This document shows, in pieces, positions 1 to 8,191 of a DNA stretch of 37,995 nucleotides. Under the pieces are notes generated by a model. The model saw only the letters and a program-made list of their open reading frames with translations. It was not told where the DNA came from and searched no databases. This DNA comes from a virus: IMG/VR virus record IMGVR_UViG_3300004457_000705, positions 1 to 37,995 of that record; one strand, written 5' to 3'. Positions within the stretch are counted from its first letter, which is position 1. Each line of letters opens with the position of its first letter. Made by a program: the position numbers and the translations under genes.

Positions 1-1763
1 TGTCCTGCTTGTGGTTGTTCTTCTGGTTCTGGCTTTGCTGTAGGTGCAGTTGGTGCTGGTAACTCAGGTCCTGCTGTTGCAATATCCTCTGGTTCCATAC
101 CACCCTGTGCTAATATGTTTGCAATTGATTGAGAATCAGTTGGCTTCTTAGCCTTGTTCCATAATGCTGTAAGTTTTTTAACAGTAATGCTATTACCTAA
201 CTCTTTGCCTGTTTCTTTTGCTTTGCCTACTAATGCTCCACCTACTTTCTTAGCGGCTCCACCAACTACTGCGGCTGCTTTTGCAGCTCCACGTTTAATG
301 TCTGCCATTCCGATTTCATTTACTAGTTGTTGTTCTGCTTCATTTAGTGGTATGCCGGATAAGTGCTTAGTGTAAAGTAAATCGTAATCAATACTTTCTG
401 CTTTAGGTTTCTCTTCTGCTTCTGGCTCTGCTTCTGGCTCTGCTTTCTTTCCAGGTATTGTTGCGGCTGTTGCGGCACCTTGACCTGCGGCTGCCGCTAG
501 GTCAGTGATATTCTGCATCACACTAATGTCTTTTGCAGCGTCACCTGTTAATGATGCTATTTCTGCTTGTAGCGATGGATCTGCAAGAGCGGACTGGCCT
601 GCAGTAGAAATAGCATTTGCTGCTTCTTTACCAGCATCATACATGGCTTGTAATTGCTCATTTTGATCGCCACAATTACGGGCATATTCAAATGCCTTGC
701 TGATACCTTCAAGTCTAGCTGGAATCATTTCTCCATATGAATTTGCTACAGAACCTGTCATAGTGTCAGAAGCTTTGAGTAATTGGTTTAGTGTATCTAC
801 TTGATCGTCGAACAAAAGAATGTCGCCGCCGGTACCGTGGATGCCAAACCAACCATTGATATCTGTCAGTTCCTGTCGATTTACAACCTGCATCTGGTCG
901 AGACCCATTTGGTCAAACACTCTTGCTGCTTCGCCATACTGTGCTTGTGCTGCTTCTTGTGCACCGTCAAAAGTTGCTGACTGCAATTCTCCTACAGTGG
1001 CATCTAGTTGTTCCATTGATTGCCCGCCGAGGAAATCTTTTAGTTCTGCGCCTAGGAATTCAAATGCTTTACCTGTTAAGAAACCAGCAACTGCTGTCTT
1101 GGCACCTTTGCCTACTGCTGTTGAAAGTTTATCACCTGCTAGTAAATCATTACCTAACCTTAAAACAAAACCTGCTGCGGCACCGCCTGCTGGGCCGGCA
1201 CCAAATGCTGCTGCTGTTGTTAGTAGTGCTATTAAGAATTTTGTTTTACCTGGATTGTCCTTGGCTGCTTCTGCCATCTTAGCAATAGCTTTGTTAACTT
1301 TAGAATCTTTGCCACCTAGTTTAGTGTTTAAATCTAGTTTTGCTTTTTCAAATGCTGCATCTAATCCTTTAACCGGTGCAGTATCTTGTATCATTGCTCC
1401 AAGTTCATTAACTTTAGCATTGATCTTTTTCATTACATCGGCAGCTACTTTGACGCCACCGACAACTGCTTTACCTGCGTCTTGTGCCGCAAGTCCTGCT
1501 TGTCCTAATTTTGTTTTGTACTTACCAGAGTCAACTGCAACTTTTTCTGCATTGCCGAAGATTGATGTAATCTGATCTGCTGTGAGTTCAGCTTCTGCTA
1601 AACTTTGATATTCTTCTAGTAAAGGCCAAAGTTCTTTTTCCCATCTATTAACGTAGGCTTTAGTATCTTCGTCTAGTTGTTGCCAAACCCCTTCAGTTAA
1701 AATCTGATGACTTTTGCTTTCGTATAGGTTTAATTTGGTGTTAAGCGAATCACGTAATATCAT
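1..1763 (-). CDS. Large Ala/Gly-rich late protein, partial (3' end outside window)
   Basis: The frame is open from the ATG at 1763 to the window edge, giving 587 codons without a stop; the C-terminus is missing. I do not recognise the family. The N-terminal ~80 residues are charged and Trp-containing (WEKELWPLLEEY near 42-53). They are followed by Ala/Lys-rich predicted helices and a hydrophobic Ala/Gly stretch near residues 173-205 that could be a helical hairpin or membrane-active segment. After residue ~450 come Pro/Glu/Ala linkers with repeated PEAE units, a second basic Ala/Gly/Val helix region, then another Pro-rich linker. The start overlaps the upstream 90-aa gene by 14 nt, so both are read from the late promoter at 2051-2058. 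Late expression plus composition suggest an internal-head or tail-associated virion protein. That is inference only. Confidence 0.75.
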   Translation of the reverse strand, partial: MILRDSLNTKLNLYESKSHQILTEGVWQQLDEDTKAYVNRWEKELWPLLEEYQSLAEAELTADQITSIFGNAEKVAVDSGKYKTKLGQAGLAAQDAGKAVVGGVKVAADVMKKINAKVNELGAMIQDTAPVKGLDAAFEKAKLDLNTKLGGKDSKVNKAIAKMAEAAKDNPGKTKFLIALLTTAAAFGAGPAGGAAAGFVLRLGNDLLAGDKLSTAVGKGAKTAVAGFLTGKAFEFLGAELKDFLGGQSMEQLDATVGELQSATFDGAQEAAQAQYGEAARVFDQMGLDQMQVVNRQELTDINGWFGIHGTGGDILLFDDQVDTLNQLLKASDTMTGSVANSYGEMIPARLEGISKAFEYARNCGDQNEQLQAMYDAGKEAANAISTAGQSALADPSLQAEIASLTGDAAKDISVMQNITDLAAAAGQGAATAATIPGKKAEPEAEPEAEEKPKAESIDYDLLYTKHLSGIPLNEAEQQLVNEIGMADIKRGAAKAAAVVGGAAKKVGGALVGKAKETGKELGNSITVKKLTALWNKAKKPTDSQSIANILAQGGMEPEDIATAGPELPAPTAPTAKPEPEEQPQAG

Positions 1764-2022
1764 TCTTATCTTCCCGCTGGCTCTCTTTGATTACTTTCTT
1801 TATGCCTCGGGAGAATTTAGAAGAATCTTTAGCACGAATGCTATTGACTATACGATTGGTTAAATCTTTTGCCTGTGCTTCACTGTAATTTTCTTCAATT
1901 CGTTGAATTAAATGTATTACACTTTCGATAAGGTGTTCTCCACGGTTTTCAACCGCATGATTTCTGTCTCTGTCGACAGAAATAAGATTTAATTCTTCTA
2001 TTATGCTACGAGTCTTTCGCAC
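1750..2022 (-). CDS. Small conserved T4-like phage protein (90 aa), late
   Basis: A 90-aa charged, mostly helical protein with no membrane segment. It resembles a short hypothetical protein conserved in marine T4-like phages (pattern of EELN, RDR.H..ENR, then NSI and KFSRGI), but its function is unknown to me. The start is GTG at 2022, preceded by AGGAG with six bases of spacing. An ATG two bases upstream (2024) is in another frame and stops after seven codons, so it is not the start. The gene lies 29 nt downstream of a perfect late element and is followed by the Ala-rich protein with a 14-nt overlap, suggesting a late two-gene unit. Confidence 0.8.
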   Translation of the reverse strand: MRKTRSIIEELNLISVDRDRNHAVENRGEHLIESVIHLIQRIEENYSEAQAKDLTNRIVNSIRAKDSSKFSRGIKKVIKESQREDKNDIT

Positions 2023-2050
2023 ATTACGCTCCTGTTAATAGGCTTAACAC

Positions 2051-2058
2051 TATTTATC
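2051..2058 (-). promoter_or_regulatory. T4-like late promoter element before the 90-aa gene
   Basis: Reads GATAAATA on the minus strand, close to the T4 late consensus TATAAATA. Five bases later is an A (2045), the predicted +1, giving a ~22-nt leader with an AGGAG ribosome site. The element sits just past the helicase stop codon, so late transcription starts between the replication genes and the virion genes. Confidence 0.75.
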
Positions 2059-2060
2059 AA

Positions 2061-3449
2061 TTAGAAGTCGTCATTCTTGGATAAAAATTCTCGCATGTTC
2101 ATGGCTTGCCCAATAGTGTCTTTGTTTTCACTATCATCTGCCTTAATACTACTATTTCTTTTTAGTTGATCTACTAAACTGTTAGTAGTCATTGTTAGAG
2201 AATCCTCATCACCTTCCTCTAAGTCTTCAATTCTTAAAGTATCTGTGCTAAATTTGAGATCTACTTTGCTACCAACACCTGCACTAGAACGTGTTTTCAT
2301 AAACTGTACCTGATATCTACCTCTTTCACGCATTGCGTTACTTGTAAAGATACCAATTACATTATCTGCTGTGTTGATCTTACTAATACCACCTGCAATA
2401 TGACTGTGATCGTATTCTACTTCTTCTACTGCACTTCTACCTAACTGTGATGCTGTTGCATGTAGTATATCACGTTCCATTGCTAAGTTACGCAACTCCT
2501 CAGATATGTATTTGTCTTTAACAAACATATTTTCTGCTGATATTTTAGCACTGATAGGCATCATTAAGTCTAAGTAGTCTACTAACAATGCATCTACTTT
2601 TTCGCCACACTGTATTTCGTATTCACGCAAGAATGCTCTAATGTCATTTGCATTAATACCACTTGGCATTTGCTTAACACGGAACCTACCAGCACTCTTT
2701 GCCTTCATTTGTACACGAAGATCAACATCATCAATGTTCTTCATTATTTCTCTAGTGCTGTATCCAGTAACCATTGCATCTAAACGCATACTAATAAGTT
2801 GCTCACTAAGCTCTAAACTAATGTATACAACATTAAGTCCTGCTAATGCCCAGTTAATTGCTAGATTCTGCAAGAACAAACTTTTACCACCGCCACTTGG
2901 TGCGGCAAAGATATTAATCTCACCTCTATTCATGCCACCGTATAACTTTTGATCAATGCCTTTCCAGCCTGTGCTTGTTGCACCACTCTGTGCTTTAATC
3001 CATTCTAATCTTTCTTTAGGATTTTCAAAGTACTCTAGTCCTAAGTCTTTTACTAAGCCTATCTGTACAGCTTCTTTAATCTTATTTTCTACTGCACCGT
3101 AATCTTTGTTTTCAAGTAAGTCTGTGCTTTCAATAATTGCTATCTCAAGTGCTTTGTGTCTGCAAAAAGTTTCAAACTCATCCATAAACCAGTTCTGGTG
3201 ATCCGGAGTAACGTTATCTATAAGTGTAATGCCCTGCCCACCTACAGCATTTAATTGATCTAATGTAGGAACACTGTTGTACTCGTTACTGTGCTGAAGC
3301 ATTAACTCAATAGTGCCTCTAAACTTTCTACTAAAATATGCTGGTGCTATAATGGCCTGGCATCTAGCAAACAAATCATGATCGCTCATGAGGAATTGAA
3401 TAAACATTCTCTCAATGTCTTGGTTATATTCTTTAATATTTGTACTCAT
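2061..3449 (-). CDS. 41: Replicative DNA helicase, T4 gp41-like (DnaB family)
   Basis: 462 aa, about the length of T4 gp41 (475 aa). The N-terminal ~140 residues are the helical DnaB-type interaction domain. The RecA-like motor follows, with Walker A (SGGGKS, residues 185-190), a conserved ELSEQLISMRLDA segment after it, Walker B (LLVDYLDLM, near 289-297) and a SQLGRS segment typical of DnaB motif H4. It unwinds DNA 5'-3' at the phage fork as a hexamer with the primase. The ATG overlaps the primase stop codon by 4 nt (ATGA), so the two are translationally coupled. The C-terminal ~60 residues are polar and low in complexity. The family call is secure. Confidence 0.95.
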   Translation of the reverse strand: MSTNIKEYNQDIERMFIQFLMSDHDLFARCQAIIAPAYFSRKFRGTIELMLQHSNEYNSVPTLDQLNAVGGQGITLIDNVTPDHQNWFMDEFETFCRHKALEIAIIESTDLLENKDYGAVENKIKEAVQIGLVKDLGLEYFENPKERLEWIKAQSGATSTGWKGIDQKLYGGMNRGEINIFAAPSGGGKSLFLQNLAINWALAGLNVVYISLELSEQLISMRLDAMVTGYSTREIMKNIDDVDLRVQMKAKSAGRFRVKQMPSGINANDIRAFLREYEIQCGEKVDALLVDYLDLMMPISAKISAENMFVKDKYISEELRNLAMERDILHATASQLGRSAVEEVEYDHSHIAGGISKINTADNVIGIFTSNAMRERGRYQVQFMKTRSSAGVGSKVDLKFSTDTLRIEDLEEGDEDSLTMTTNSLVDQLKRNSSIKADDSENKDTIGQAMNMREFLSKNDDF

Positions 3450-4423
3450 AACATCCTCATCTTTACTTGTGATTTAATCTTATTATCTGTTGCATATTTA
3501 ATTATACTTGCAACTGTTAAAAGTCTGCCATATTTGGCGACTGCATCTGCGGCATCTTTGACATCAACATGCCAAGGTGGGAAACTTATTTCCCAATTAA
3601 GTTCGAGAGCTTGTTCAATTAGCTCTTTACCTGCTGTATCTCTGTCAGGGCATACTATAACACGTTTACCTAGTCTGTCAATCAAGTGTGCTTGTTCGGG
3701 TGTTATAGAATTGCCTAGTATGCTAACGCCATCTACTAGTATTGCATCAAATACACCTTCTGTTACAATAACTATTTCTCTTTCACTGTCAGCAAATGCA
3801 TCTACATTAAACACATAACCTGGTTGTAGTTTGTGCAAGTACTTTGGAGTTTGTTTATTAGGCGGTGCAATATGTCTTCCTGTCCAGCCTACGATTTCAT
3901 TATTGTATGTAAAAGGCACAATGACTCTTTTCTTGTTTGCTATATCATTAAAATGTAGCAAAGGATATATGCCTAACAAGCCACGTTGCCTTGCGTACTC
4001 TTTTAGTGCATTACCATCTTCTAAACTATCAATTGTTTGTACATCTTCTGGTAATTCTACTGTATCAAACTTGCTTAAATTGTAAACATAGTTAGTACCT
4101 TCGGTCTCTTGTAGGTCGTCACTGTATTTTAACATCTCTACTTGTACAGCATGTACATCAGCAGTAGTAGCACCCAGTCTCATAGCCAAGTCTTTGTACT
4201 TCTTACCTATATAAGGATTAGGAGTCCAACCTGTCTTATGTCCACAGTTAAAACAATTAAAACTAATTTTAGCACCATTAGAAATAATACCTGCACGTTT
4301 ACGATTGTCACTGCACACAGGACAATCAAATGTAACCCAGCCACTAGGTGTCTTGTTACTACGCACCGGAATATTATCTACTAATAATCTGTGTACTTGT
4401 TCAACTACAGAATCCACACTCAT
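3446..4423 (-). CDS. 61: DNA primase, T4 gp61-like
   Basis: About 325 aa. The N-terminal zinc ribbon has CPVC near residue 34 and CFNCGHKTGW near residue 57. The TOPRIM domain has the acidic pair in VTEGVFDAIL and the CPDRDTAGKEL segment. It makes RNA primers for lagging-strand synthesis together with gp41, encoded immediately downstream with an ATGA overlap. Start choice: ATG codons exist at 4429 and 4423. The perfect -10 box (4430-4435) directly abuts the 4429 ATG, so RNA from this promoter should begin near 4423, favouring the second ATG as a leaderless start. No Shine-Dalgarno is visible before either. Confidence 0.93.
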   Translation of the reverse strand: MSVDSVVEQVHRLLVDNIPVRSNKTPSGWVTFDCPVCSDNRKRAGIISNGAKISFNCFNCGHKTGWTPNPYIGKKYKDLAMRLGATTADVHAVQVEMLKYSDDLQETEGTNYVYNLSKFDTVELPEDVQTIDSLEDGNALKEYARQRGLLGIYPLLHFNDIANKKRVIVPFTYNNEIVGWTGRHIAPPNKQTPKYLHKLQPGYVFNVDAFADSEREIVIVTEGVFDAILVDGVSILGNSITPEQAHLIDRLGKRVIVCPDRDTAGKELIEQALELNWEISFPPWHVDVKDAADAVAKYGRLLTVASIIKYATDNKIKSQVKMRML

Positions 4424-4429
4424 AGGCAT

Positions 4430-4458
4430 ATTATAGCAGAGTTAAATATCAAAGTCAA
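4430..4458 (-). promoter_or_regulatory. Sigma70-type early promoter of primase/helicase
   Basis: On the minus strand: TTGACT (4453-4458), a 17-bp spacer, TATAAT (4430-4435). The expected start point is about seven bases further, at or beside the ATG at 4423, so the transcript would be leaderless or nearly so. Confidence 0.8.
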
Positions 4459-4465
4459 ATAGAAT

Positions 4466-5254
4466 TTAGTTTCTAACGTGAATATTGGAAATTGTGCTGT
4501 TAGCATCATCAGGATAACTAATTACCCTGACCCAATTACAATTAACTGCAAAGTGATTATATAGAATATCCGTTGTGCCTGTGATAGCAACATTTGAAAC
4601 TACATCAAACCAGTCACCGTGAGCGTCATCACCTTGTGGTGTAGTTTGCATACAACTTGCTTGTATCTTTATATTACCTGTGTATGTTTTATGGTACACA
4701 GCAACACTGTGTTGGGCATCTTTAAAGTTACGATCCAAATTACCAAAGAACGCACTTGAAACAAATACATTGTTACTAGGTTCTGTCATTGTTGTATTAA
4801 ATTGTGTAGGTATAGGATCAAGCACTGCTTGTTCTGATATTTCGATATCTAATGCAACGTCATTATTTTGATTAGAAAAAATTGGTAGGTCTGTACCTTC
4901 ATTATTAGTACGAGTAATATACATTGTGTACAATCCAGGATTGATATCTTGTAGGTCACCTGGTTGTAAATGTAGTTTAACTAATCCTGCATCACTAGTT
5001 ACTTCTACTCGCTTAGTAAGTAGTCTTGATCGCGACGCTGGATTTACAATGTATGCAACAACCTCATCTGTAAATACAGGCTGTAGTTTTCTATCTCGGT
5101 TTCTAATATTAAAATTAATTGTATTAGTTAAACCTTTATGTGCTATGATTGATTTATTGTTCATTGGTTTGTTATCCACGTATAAGTTGTCGGCGGTAAT
5201 TACGAGATCTATCGAATCATCGTATAAAAATAGTCTGTTATTGGCAGGATTCAT
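4466..5254 (-). CDS. Beta-rich late virion protein (baseplate/fibre-type), 262 aa
   Basis: No enzyme motifs are seen. The first ~120 residues alternate hydrophobic and polar positions and contain NINPGLYTMYI-like strands, resembling the N-terminal immunoglobulin-like fold of phage baseplate upper proteins (BppU type). The C-terminal ~100 residues (GDWFDV, NWVRVISY) look like a jelly-roll or ligand-binding strand set. Similar stand-alone structural proteins occur in marine T4-like phages. A perfect late element lies 25 nt upstream and an AGAAAGG ribosome site precedes the ATG, supporting late expression as a virion component. It lies directly downstream of the divergent plus-strand gene's start region. 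The structural assignment is moderate and the exact role unknown. Confidence 0.75.
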   Translation of the reverse strand: MNPANNRLFLYDDSIDLVITADNLYVDNKPMNNKSIIAHKGLTNTINFNIRNRDRKLQPVFTDEVVAYIVNPASRSRLLTKRVEVTSDAGLVKLHLQPGDLQDINPGLYTMYITRTNNEGTDLPIFSNQNNDVALDIEISEQAVLDPIPTQFNTTMTEPSNNVFVSSAFFGNLDRNFKDAQHSVAVYHKTYTGNIKIQASCMQTTPQGDDAHGDWFDVVSNVAITGTTDILYNHFAVNCNWVRVISYPDDANSTISNIHVRN

Positions 5255-5278
5255 ATAATATATACCTTTCTGTTACAG

Positions 5279-5286
5279 TATTTATC
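5279..5286 (-). promoter_or_regulatory. T4-like late promoter element before the 262-aa virion gene
   Basis: GATAAATA on the minus strand, then five bases and an A at 5273 as predicted +1. The leader is ~19 nt. It stands back to back with a plus-strand late-like element ten bases away. Confidence 0.75.
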
Positions 5287-5295
5287 TATCTAATA

Positions 5296-5303
5296 GGTAA
5301 ATA
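5296..5303 (+). promoter_or_regulatory. Variant late promoter element for the plus-strand gene
   Basis: Reads GGTAAATA, one mismatch from the GATAAATA seen elsewhere. Exactly five bases separate it from the ATG at 5309, the same spacing as the leaderless minus-strand late genes. The AGG inside the element could alternatively be read as a weak ribosome site. Confidence 0.45.
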
Positions 5304-5308
5304 TCGTT

Positions 5309-5680
5309 ATGCAAGAAATCGACCAAGAGCAATTTCCTTTTATTACCGGATTAACTTACGCAAAGTCAGAGTATTATGGGATAGTTGTTAACTACGATAA
5401 CACAATTTTAACCATGTACGACTTATCAAAAATGCCAAATAAAGAAACTAGAGCATTGTTTGTTAATTTAGGCGAAACATGGTGGTGGGAGTCTAACCGA
5501 CTTTTACCTATTGATGTATTTTTACATCACGAAATGAAGCCTTATCAAAAATACTTAACTACGATGGTTATGAAAGATGTCGAACACTTGTTTGGTCCAA
5601 TGACTACTTTACAAAATATGTTAAAGAAACGTATTAAACGTAGAGGTATTCAATTACAAAACGTCAGACGCGACTCTTAG
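5309..5680 (+). CDS. Conserved T4-like phage protein of unknown function (123 aa), only plus-strand gene
   Basis: The only gene supported on the plus strand. 123 aa, soluble, rich in aromatic residues, with a striking GETWWWESNR motif near residues 52-61 and a basic C-terminus (KKRIKRRG) that could contact nucleic acid. The WWWESNR-type motif resembles a small conserved protein of marine T4-like phages, but I cannot name a function. It is divergent from the 262-aa virion gene and its last four bases overlap the end of the convergent Pol III-like gene. A late-like element five bases before the ATG suggests a late, possibly leaderless transcript. Confidence 0.75.
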   Translation: MQEIDQEQFPFITGLTYAKSEYYGIVVNYDNTILTMYDLSKMPNKETRALFVNLGETWWWESNRLLPIDVFLHHEMKPYQKYLTTMVMKDVEHLFGPMTTLQNMLKKRIKRRGIQLQNVRRDS

Positions 5681-6246
5681 ATTTCACAAATTCTATTTAA
5701 CTGTACCACAATTGCTGTAGCAAATGCAATAGCATGAGCCTTCTTAAAATAGTATTCTCCTGATTCAGGTTTTACCCAAACAGTCTTTTCTATTTCTTCA
5801 AAACTTTTACCTAACAGGTGTTTCTTACCCGGGCGAATAATTGCAAGTATCATTGCTAACTGCTCAATACTAGTTGGCTTATAATCTTGCAATACATTTA
5901 AGTAGTTGTTTACGTGATACAGTTGTGTTACTACTTCGTTGTGTTGTAGTAAGTCCCATAATGGTTCCATAGCAAGTAGTTTATTAAGATGTGCTTCGTC
6001 TATAATATCAGAATACACACTGTTATTAAGATAGTCTACTTTGAACCAACCTTCATCTTCTGCTTGTTTGTGATCTATTGTGCTGTAACCTTCTAATGGA
6101 AACTTAGGAATATTTTGAAAGTAGACACCAGTATTGTGTTTGGTAAACTTACCGTCCTTTTCAATACTTGCAGGTGTATGTTTAATTAACGAGAGAAAGT
6201 CATCTCTATTCGCCATGTCAATGTCTACATCAAAGTTTATTTTCAT
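5677..6246 (-). CDS. DNA polymerase III alpha (DnaE)-like protein without catalytic core
   Basis: 189 aa that align by eye, in order, with part of bacterial DnaE: GWFKVDYL (cf. KFDFLGL), LWDLLQHNEVVTQLYHV (cf. the LLQ.GDT.GVFQLES segment), LNVLQDYKPTSIEQLAMI followed by IIRPG (cf. KPT.FEDL.A..ALYRPGP), and YYFKKAHAIAFATA (cf. FNKSHA.AYA). These lie in the palm/fingers region after the first catalytic aspartates. The catalytic D.D motif, PHP domain and OB fold are absent, so it cannot be a polymerase. Start choice: ATG at 6246 overlaps the upstream stop as ATGA; an in-frame GTG at 6264 is less likely. A role in nucleotide or fork binding, or in competing with host DnaE, is inference. Confidence 0.7.
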   Translation of the reverse strand: MKINFDVDIDMANRDDFLSLIKHTPASIEKDGKFTKHNTGVYFQNIPKFPLEGYSTIDHKQAEDEGWFKVDYLNNSVYSDIIDEAHLNKLLAMEPLWDLLQHNEVVTQLYHVNNYLNVLQDYKPTSIEQLAMILAIIRPGKKHLLGKSFEEIEKTVWVKPESGEYYFKKAHAIAFATAIVVQLNRICEI

Positions 6247-6488
6247 CTGTAAAGTAAACTCCACTTCATTAGTTTTTCTTTTTTAACTTTTATTCTATCT
6301 GCTATTTGTTTATCATTTACGAGGCCGCCATCACGCAAAATTTCGATCATACACATAACATCACCTATCTCTTCTTGCAGTTGTGTGTAGTCTTGGTCCT
6401 CACCAAACCGTAGCATTTTACTACATGCTTGTATTAGCTCTCCACATTCTTCCATTGTGATTACTAACATTTCTTCTTTCTTTTTCAT
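6243..6488 (-). CDS. MazG-like all-alpha NTP pyrophosphohydrolase domain protein
   Basis: 81 aa, a single small helical domain. It carries the family's metal-binding pattern: EECGEL..A at residues 13-18 and EEIGDVM near 39-45, followed by the usual RI..KK.KL..WS ending. MazG-type enzymes hydrolyse (d)NTPs or alarmones to monophosphates, and phage versions are proposed to alter host nucleotide or ppGpp pools. A GGAAAG ribosome site precedes the ATG. It follows the lipoprotein gene by one base and is coupled to the Pol III alpha-like gene by ATGA. All three probably share the promoter at 8192-8219. Confidence 0.85.
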   Translation of the reverse strand: MKKKEEMLVITMEECGELIQACSKMLRFGEDQDYTQLQEEIGDVMCMIEILRDGGLVNDKQIADRIKVKKEKLMKWSLLYR

Positions 6489-6489
6489 A

Positions 6490-8157
6490 TTACTTTCCGT
6501 ACCAGATATTTATTTTACCTGACTTATTTTCAAATGGTGATGTAGACCCACCTTGCACATAGTTTGGTAAGTTAGGAATCTGTGTACCAACGTGATACTG
6601 TATTAGGTCTGTAATGCCGTCGCCGTTAAGATCACCTAAAAAACTTTCTTCTGTGGCAGTAATACAACCAACACTGTTACAAAAATCTTGCTGTGGCAAG
6701 TTTGGCAATTGCCCACGCTGATGCCATACTAATTTACCTTCTTTGTTATTAATATAAATTTGAGGTTCACCTTCTTGTGCCCAGCCACCTGATGACCAAT
6801 AATCCATATAGCCGTCACCGTTTAAATCTAAAGTTTGTTTGTGTACACCGGCGCCGTCAATAAATTTTTCTGGGAATGGGTTATCTTGCATTACAAGTCT
6901 GTCACCTTCCATAGCAAAAAGTACTCTAACTGTACCGCCTTCGAGTTGTGTGTTACAGTCATACTCAGTATTCTCATTGTATTGCTGGCCGTTAGCAAGA
7001 CGTTGTACAGCCGCAAATGCCAACAGCATTGGCTCGCTGTCTGGTGTTGGCCACCAAAGTTCAAAATGGTCCCATGCAAGTCCACCAAAATAATGTTCGC
7101 CGTTTACTGCTACAATTTCGTTACGAGCACACCAAGTTGATACTTGCGGATCTCCCCATTCGAGGCATCCTAATTCATCGCATGTATCGTACATTAATGT
7201 TTCTCTTACAATACCCTGTGTTATGTCGTATATAGCAAATCCTTCTCCACCTGCGCCGATAGCATAGTTAGAAGTTACAGATTTTACTTCGCCAAAAGGT
7301 CTGTGATCGTTAGTATCGAATGTTTGTAAATATGCCCACTCTGACATTTTATATTTGTCATCATCTGCTTCGTACTCAGCACTAACATCACTCCATGATT
7401 GACCTTCATTGCGATATGCTAGAGGTTGATGTGATCGGAAATCGCTATCCCAATAACCAAACAATATATCCCAATTGTAATTCATATTAGGTAAACCTGC
7501 AACGCCTTGTGCCCAAATAGGATCTTCGCCGAGTACTTTTAAATTGTACACATTGTTGTAATCTGCTGTAAACACACCCTGCATCGAATTATGATTACTA
7601 AAGTCTTCTGCACGTTTTCTTTGAAAATCATCTCTTGAAACAATATATGTAATATGAGGCAAACCAATACCACTGTTAGTATCTTCTAACATTGTAAAAA
7701 ATCCTGCAACGCCTCCTTTCTCTCCACCAATTTGTACATGATTTTGACCAAAAACTTCAATGTTGTTTACACTGTATGACCCATACCCGTCACTAACAAG
7801 TGCCATCATAGTGTTTGGAAGTGGATCATCGTGTACAACATTAGGTCCTTGATCGGGGTGATCAATGTGTCCGCACAATACAAACATTATTATGTCTTTG
7901 TAGTTGTCGTTATTAATATCTACTAACATTGTTTGTTGTATTCGAGACAATGTACAAGTGGGTATATCTAACTTGCTTACTGCATTAATGATAGATACAT
8001 CTGGTGAATTATTGTATTCCACATCAAAAGACGGAGTACTCGGAAGTGGTGTAGCTGAAGGTATATACAGAGCTTCAGTATCTGCAGAACTGCCGCCACC
8101 TCCGCCACAGCCTATTAGTAATAGTGTACAAAGTACTGCTGGTATATTCATTTGCAT
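6490..8157 (-). CDS. Exported lipoprotein with FG-GAP/EF-hand-like repeats
   Basis: 555 aa. The N-terminus is a short lipoprotein signal: hydrophobic LCTLLLIGC, with the lipobox Cys at residue 17 followed by a GGGGG linker, predicting lipidation and anchoring in a Gram-negative envelope. The body has calcium-loop-like segments of the FG-GAP/VCBS type: DINNDNYKD (~79), DLNGDGYMDYW (~442) and DLNGDGITDL (~506), consistent with a beta-propeller. Many Cys residues (e.g. TCDELGC, FCNSVGC) suggest disulfides outside the cytoplasm. The gene has its own host-type promoter and an AGGA ribosome site. It is unlike any T4 core gene. Modifying the surface of the infected cell, such as superinfection exclusion, is inference; bacterial origin by transfer is plausible. 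Confidence 0.85.
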   Translation of the reverse strand: MQMNIPAVLCTLLLIGCGGGGGSSADTEALYIPSATPLPSTPSFDVEYNNSPDVSIINAVSKLDIPTCTLSRIQQTMLVDINNDNYKDIIMFVLCGHIDHPDQGPNVVHDDPLPNTMMALVSDGYGSYSVNNIEVFGQNHVQIGGEKGGVAGFFTMLEDTNSGIGLPHITYIVSRDDFQRKRAEDFSNHNSMQGVFTADYNNVYNLKVLGEDPIWAQGVAGLPNMNYNWDILFGYWDSDFRSHQPLAYRNEGQSWSDVSAEYEADDDKYKMSEWAYLQTFDTNDHRPFGEVKSVTSNYAIGAGGEGFAIYDITQGIVRETLMYDTCDELGCLEWGDPQVSTWCARNEIVAVNGEHYFGGLAWDHFELWWPTPDSEPMLLAFAAVQRLANGQQYNENTEYDCNTQLEGGTVRVLFAMEGDRLVMQDNPFPEKFIDGAGVHKQTLDLNGDGYMDYWSSGGWAQEGEPQIYINNKEGKLVWHQRGQLPNLPQQDFCNSVGCITATEESFLGDLNGDGITDLIQYHVGTQIPNLPNYVQGGSTSPFENKSGKINIWYGK

Positions 8158-8191
8158 AATAGTCCTACCTATAATTTAAAATACAGTAGTT

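Noticed and set aside
820-1575. Long open plus-strand frame of 251 codons
   Set aside because: It is a shadow of the Ala-rich minus-strand gene; composition is biased (Ser/Pro/Ala/Leu) and there is no ribosome site or promoter.
6507-6514. AATAAATA on the minus strand upstream of the MazG-like gene
   Set aside because: It is off the GATAAATA consensus, lies inside the lipoprotein coding end, and the base at the predicted +1 is T, not A as in all other late elements.
6891-7088. Other-frame minus-strand and plus-strand frames inside the lipoprotein gene
   Set aside because: Short, without ribosome sites, and fully covered by the supported 555-aa gene.
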